Part shown: in pieces, positions 6,437-8,493 of the stretch | Layout: the number at the start of each line of letters is the position of its first letter | How positions within the stretch are numbered: position 1 is the stretch's first letter | From: Hyphomicrobiales bacterium | GTDB lineage: Bacteria > Pseudomonadota > Alphaproteobacteria > Rhizobiales > Beijerinckiaceae | DNA: 8,493 bases | Direction of reading: 5' to 3' | Assembly: GCA_025363375.1 (NCBI GenBank) | Contig: JANYDZ010000597.1 | Span: 1 to 8,493 of the forward strand | Position numbers and translations under genes: made by a program | Notes under the pieces: generated by a model | The model's database searches: none | What the model saw: the letters and a program-made list of their open reading frames with translations, nothing else | Told to the model about the DNA's origin: nothing

Positions 6437-7219
6437 CTATGTGAATTGAATGGAGAGGCTGCCAAGCGCGCCGAAATCGGCTTGCAGCGTATCGCCTTTT
6501 TTCGGGAACACAACGCGCGTAAACGAGCCCGCGAGCACGATATGGCCGGGCTCCAGCGCGACGCCGTGCGCGCCAAGCTTGTTGGCGAGCCACGCCACCC
6601 CCATGGCGGGATGGCCGAGAACGCCGGCGGCGAGACCGGTTTCCTCGACCTCGCCGTTCTTCAGCATCATGCCGCCGACCCAGCGCAGATCAACGTCCAG
6701 CGGCCGAACCGGACGCCCGCCCATGACGAGGCCGGCGCCGGCGCCGTTGTCGGAAATCGTGTCGTAGATTTTCCGGGTGTCCTTCAGGCGCGCGTCGACG
6801 ATCTCCATGGCCGGCACGACAAATTCCGTCGCGCGCAACACATCCGTGAGATTGACGCCGGGACCCTTGAGGGTTTTCGCCATGATGAAAGCAAGCTCGA
6901 CTTCCACGCGCGGCAGGCAGAAGGAAGCGTGCTTCGCCTTGCCGCCGTCCGGAATGGTTTGCGTGTCGAAGAGATAACCGTAATCGGGCTCGTCGATCAT
7001 CGAGGAGCGCTGCATGGCCTTTGACGTGAGGCCGACCTTGTGGCCGACGATTTTCGCGCCCTTCGCCACCTTGCGCCGGGCGCCTTCGGCGGAAATCGCG
7101 TAGGCGTCGTCAAAATCGATATGCGGCCAGGTGATGGAAAGCTGCGTCGCCTGCACGCAATCGGCTTCGGCTTTTTCCAGCACGTCGGCGGCGGCGAGGC
7201 GCTCTTGCGGGGTCATCAT
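6437..7219 (-). CDS. hpaH: 2-oxo-hept-4-ene-1,7-dioate hydratase
   Basis: A 260-residue member of the HpaH/MhpD hydratase family that adds water to 2-oxohept-4-enedioate, giving 4-hydroxy-2-oxoheptanedioate, the substrate of the adjacent HpaI. Strong HpaH hallmarks are GHKVGLTSKAMQ (59-70), EPDYGYL (77-83), the metal-binding carboxylates E106 and E108 in LPRVEVELAF and E139 in VPAMEIVDAR, then DTISDN, VMGGRPVRP, EETGLAAGVLGHPA, GVAWLANKL and GSFTRVV. Homology begins right at the proposed start. The frame is open further upstream to about 7363, but that part has no hydratase character. ATG 7219 (or 7216, the second of two adjacent Met codons) has GGAG about 10 nt upstream. It is the first gene of the hpaHI pair, divergent from the cupin gene. 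The ring-cleavage dioxygenase, semialdehyde dehydrogenase and isomerase of the classical pathway are not in the window. Confidence 0.95.
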   Translation of the reverse strand: MMTPQERLAAADVLEKAEADCVQATQLSITWPHIDFDDAYAISAEGARRKVAKGAKIVGHKVGLTSKAMQRSSMIDEPDYGYLFDTQTIPDGGKAKHASFCLPRVEVELAFIMAKTLKGPGVNLTDVLRATEFVVPAMEIVDARLKDTRKIYDTISDNGAGAGLVMGGRPVRPLDVDLRWVGGMMLKNGEVEETGLAAGVLGHPAMGVAWLANKLGAHGVALEPGHIVLAGSFTRVVFPKKGDTLQADFGALGSLSIQFT

Positions 7220-7332
7220 GTGGGGCGGGCTCCGGCGGCGTCGAGAACGGCGCCACCATGATGGGACTTGAGCGGATCGGCAAGGGTCGTCTACAGTCCT
7301 TGATAATGATCGCCGGTCATCCACCACACGCC

Positions 7333-7371
7333 GGAGCGGTCCGACCGCCTCGTCCGACCGCATTCCGCTCC
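7333..7371. repeat. Direct repeat nested inside an inverted repeat, candidate operator
   Basis: GTCCGACCGC occurs twice, at 7339-7348 and 7352-7361 (13-bp period). The pair is bracketed by GGAGCGG (7333-7339) and its exact reverse complement CCGCTCC (7365-7371). The first copy also contains the short dyad CGGT-CCG-ACCG. The element lies between the divergent hpaH and cupin genes, where a substrate-responsive regulator would bind. Confidence 0.5.
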
Positions 7372-7407
7372 AACCCGAAATACGCTAGCCTCGCGCAAAC
7401 AGGCATT

Positions 7408-7413
7408 GGAGGG
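7408..7413 (+). promoter_or_regulatory. Shine-Dalgarno that fixes the cupin gene start
   Basis: GGAGGG lies 6 nt before ATG 7420. It favours this start over the open frame upstream to 7258, which carries no cupin-like sequence and covers the repeat-containing control region. Confidence 0.7.
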
Positions 7414-7419
7414 CGCCCC

Positions 7420-8286
7420 ATGAAACTCATCCACCCCGACGACATCGAACGCCGGCGCGGCCTTGAACATCGCGGCGGCACATTCTTTTCGCGCACGCTC
7501 GTTGCGGGCGAACCGGGAACGCCGGACAATTTCAAGATTTCCCTGTCGGAGAACAACACCGATCATTACGGCCCGCGGCACCGGCACAACTTTGATCAAT
7601 ACCGTTACATGGTGCGCGGCGTCGCGGATTTTTCGCGCGACGGAAAATTGAAACCGGGGATGCTCGGCTATTTCCCCGAAGGCGTCGCCTATGGACCGCA
7701 GGCCAACCTGGAAAACACTTTTGTCATCGTGCTGCAATTCGGCGGGGCGAGCGGCAGCGGCTATTTGCAGCCTCATGAAGTCAAGCGCGGGATGGAGGAG
7801 CTGAAGGCTTTCGGCGCGTTTCGCGAAGGGCTGTTTCACCGCAATCCCGGCGCGCCCGGCCGCAAGACGAGCGATCCCTATCAGGCGATCTGGGAGCATT
7901 TCAACGGGCGCGTCATGACGTTCCCGAAGGCGCGCTATGAAAAGCCGGTGTTTGTCGACAGCGCGCATTTCGACTGGCGGCCGATCGGCGCGGGAGTCTG
8001 GGAAAAGCTGCTCGGCGTGTTCACGGAATGCCGGACCGAGGCTTCGTTGCTGCGGCTTGAGGCGGGCGCGAAGCACCGCGTGTCGGGACGCGGCTTGTGG
8101 GTGGCGCTCGGCGGCGAGGGGCGTGTTGGCGGCACGGCGCTGCGCCGGCACACGACGCTGTTTCTCGATCATGACGGGAGCGCGGAGATCGCGGCGGACG
8201 AAACGCTGGAACTGCTGCGCTACGGATTGCCGGATCTGCGGCATTTCACCCGCGCCGCGCGCCCGCAAGAGATGGCGGCGGAATGA
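7420..8286 (+). CDS. Bicupin-like protein with a degenerate metal site
   Basis: A 288-residue cytosolic protein with two apparent cupin halves. The first (about 20-110) has YGPRHRHNFDQYRYMVRG (50-67) and a second motif LGYFPEGVAYGPQ. H54 and H56 match the H-x-H of cupin motif 1, but the usual glutamate is Q60 and the motif-2 histidine is Y91, so the metal site is incomplete. The second half (about 198-285) has LEAGAKHRVSGRGLWVALGGEGRVGG, a cupin-like strand pattern without an H-x-H. A linker of about 85 residues, including FREGLFHRNPGAPGRK, joins them. There is no signal peptide. The stop overlaps the start of the transporter receptor gene (ATGA, 8283-8286), so the two are translationally coupled. 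The specific function is unknown. A ligand-binding, isomerase or dioxygenase-like role tied to the imported compound is possible, and none is shown by sequence. Confidence 0.85.
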   Translation: MKLIHPDDIERRRGLEHRGGTFFSRTLVAGEPGTPDNFKISLSENNTDHYGPRHRHNFDQYRYMVRGVADFSRDGKLKPGMLGYFPEGVAYGPQANLENTFVIVLQFGGASGSGYLQPHEVKRGMEELKAFGAFREGLFHRNPGAPGRKTSDPYQAIWEHFNGRVMTFPKARYEKPVFVDSAHFDWRPIGAGVWEKLLGVFTECRTEASLLRLEAGAKHRVSGRGLWVALGGEGRVGGTALRRHTTLFLDHDGSAEIAADETLELLRYGLPDLRHFTRAARPQEMAAE

Positions 8287-8493
8287 CGCGGTCCAGGCGA
8301 AGAATTTTTCTCGCAACGTGCGCCGTCGCCTGCGCCTGCGCGGCGGCTCAAGCCTTCGCCGACGATTTCTACCGCGGCAAAACCCTCGCCATGGTCGTCG
8401 GCTTCCAACCCGGCGGCGGCATCGACACGTCGGCGCGCATCGTCGCGCGTCACATCGCGCGCTTTATTCCGGGCGCGCCCAACATCGTTGTGC
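8283..8493 (+). CDS. Tripartite tricarboxylate transporter substrate-binding protein (TctC/Bug family), 5' part only
   Basis: The first 70 codons of a periplasmic receptor of the tripartite tricarboxylate transporter (TTT) family, which captures carboxylated compounds for uptake. The frame runs off the window. The N-terminus is a signal peptide: basic S4-R5-R6-R7, an Ala/Cys-rich core, and probable cleavage after AFA (24-26) before DDFYRGK. SRR-x-I-F (4-9) resembles a twin-arginine (Tat) motif. The mature start FYRGKTLAMVVGFQPGGGIDTSARIVARHIARFIPG is typical of TctC/Bug proteins: VVGF, PGGG-x-D, AR-x-x-A and IPG are the family marks. The start is coupled to the cupin stop by an ATGA overlap. 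The Shine-Dalgarno is weak, which suits coupling. Membrane partners TctA and TctB are not visible and may follow downstream or be elsewhere. Linkage to hpaHI suggests an aromatic or dicarboxylic acid ligand (inference). Confidence 0.9.
   Translation, partial: MTRSRRRIFLATCAVACACAAAQAFADDFYRGKTLAMVVGFQPGGGIDTSARIVARHIARFIPGAPNIVV

Larger units (their letters stand above)
7220..7419. promoter_or_regulatory. Divergent control region between hpaHI and the cupin-transporter operon
   Basis: This 200-bp gap must contain promoters for both directions. On the plus strand a possible sigma-70 pair is TTGAGC (7268-7273) and TACAGT (7292-7297) with 18-bp spacing. GATAAT at 7302-7307 is a better -10 but lacks a good -35. 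Downstream lie repeats described separately. No regulator gene is adjacent inside the window. Confidence 0.4.

Noticed and set aside
7220..7363. Possible N-terminal extension of HpaH up to 7363
   Set aside because: Similarity to HpaH begins at about 7219. The upstream codons are Arg/Ser-rich, unlike the family, and cover the repeat-bearing control region.
7258..7419. Possible N-terminal extension of the cupin protein from 7258
   Set aside because: The strong Shine-Dalgarno at 7408-7413 favours ATG 7420, and the extension runs through the intergenic repeats without cupin-like sequence.
7291..8316. 341-codon minus-strand frame opposite the cupin gene
   Set aside because: Antisense shadow with Arg/Ala/His-rich sequence. 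The sense frame has cupin motifs, a Shine-Dalgarno and an ATGA overlap with the next gene.

Overview
The window is GC-rich, densely packed bacterial DNA. Gene content, codon bias and protein style suggest an alphaproteobacterium, probably of the order Hyphomicrobiales (Rhizobiales). That placement is inferred from protein character, not from a marker gene. There are nine protein-coding genes, two of them cut by the window edges. I see no RNA genes, CRISPR arrays, insertion sequences or clear rho-independent terminators.

Region 1 (1-4180). The 5' part of a tRNA threonylcarbamoyladenosine synthase gene (Sua5/TsaC) lies on the minus strand. Divergent from it is a tight three-gene plus-strand operon: a long acyl-CoA dehydrogenase of the DmdC-like class, a crotonase-fold protein joined to it by an ATGA stop/start overlap, and a short-chain dehydrogenase resembling human HSDL2 19 bp further on. 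Together they look like an acyl-CoA oxidation module. The crotonase appears to carry an isomerase-type rather than hydratase-type active site.

Region 2 (4131-5634). A helical protein of unknown function (minus strand) overlaps the end of the SDR gene tail to tail. Divergent from it is an SRAP/YedK (HMCES family) protein that shields abasic sites in single-stranded DNA. Its start is fixed by the catalytic Cys2. It has a Gly/Thr-rich insertion and a C-terminal tail ending in a sequence that resembles the bacterial sliding-clamp-binding motif.

Region 3 (5659-8493). A minus-strand hpaH-hpaI pair encodes the hydratase and aldolase that complete homoprotocatechuate meta-cleavage. It is divergent from a plus-strand pair: a bicupin-like protein with a degraded metal site, and (ATGA overlap) the start of a tripartite tricarboxylate transporter substrate-binding protein with a twin-arginine-like signal peptide. 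The 200 bp between the divergent pairs holds a direct repeat nested in an inverted repeat, a candidate operator. The layout suggests an uptake-plus-catabolism locus for an aromatic or dicarboxylic acid. The ring-cleavage genes are not in the window, so the true substrate is open.
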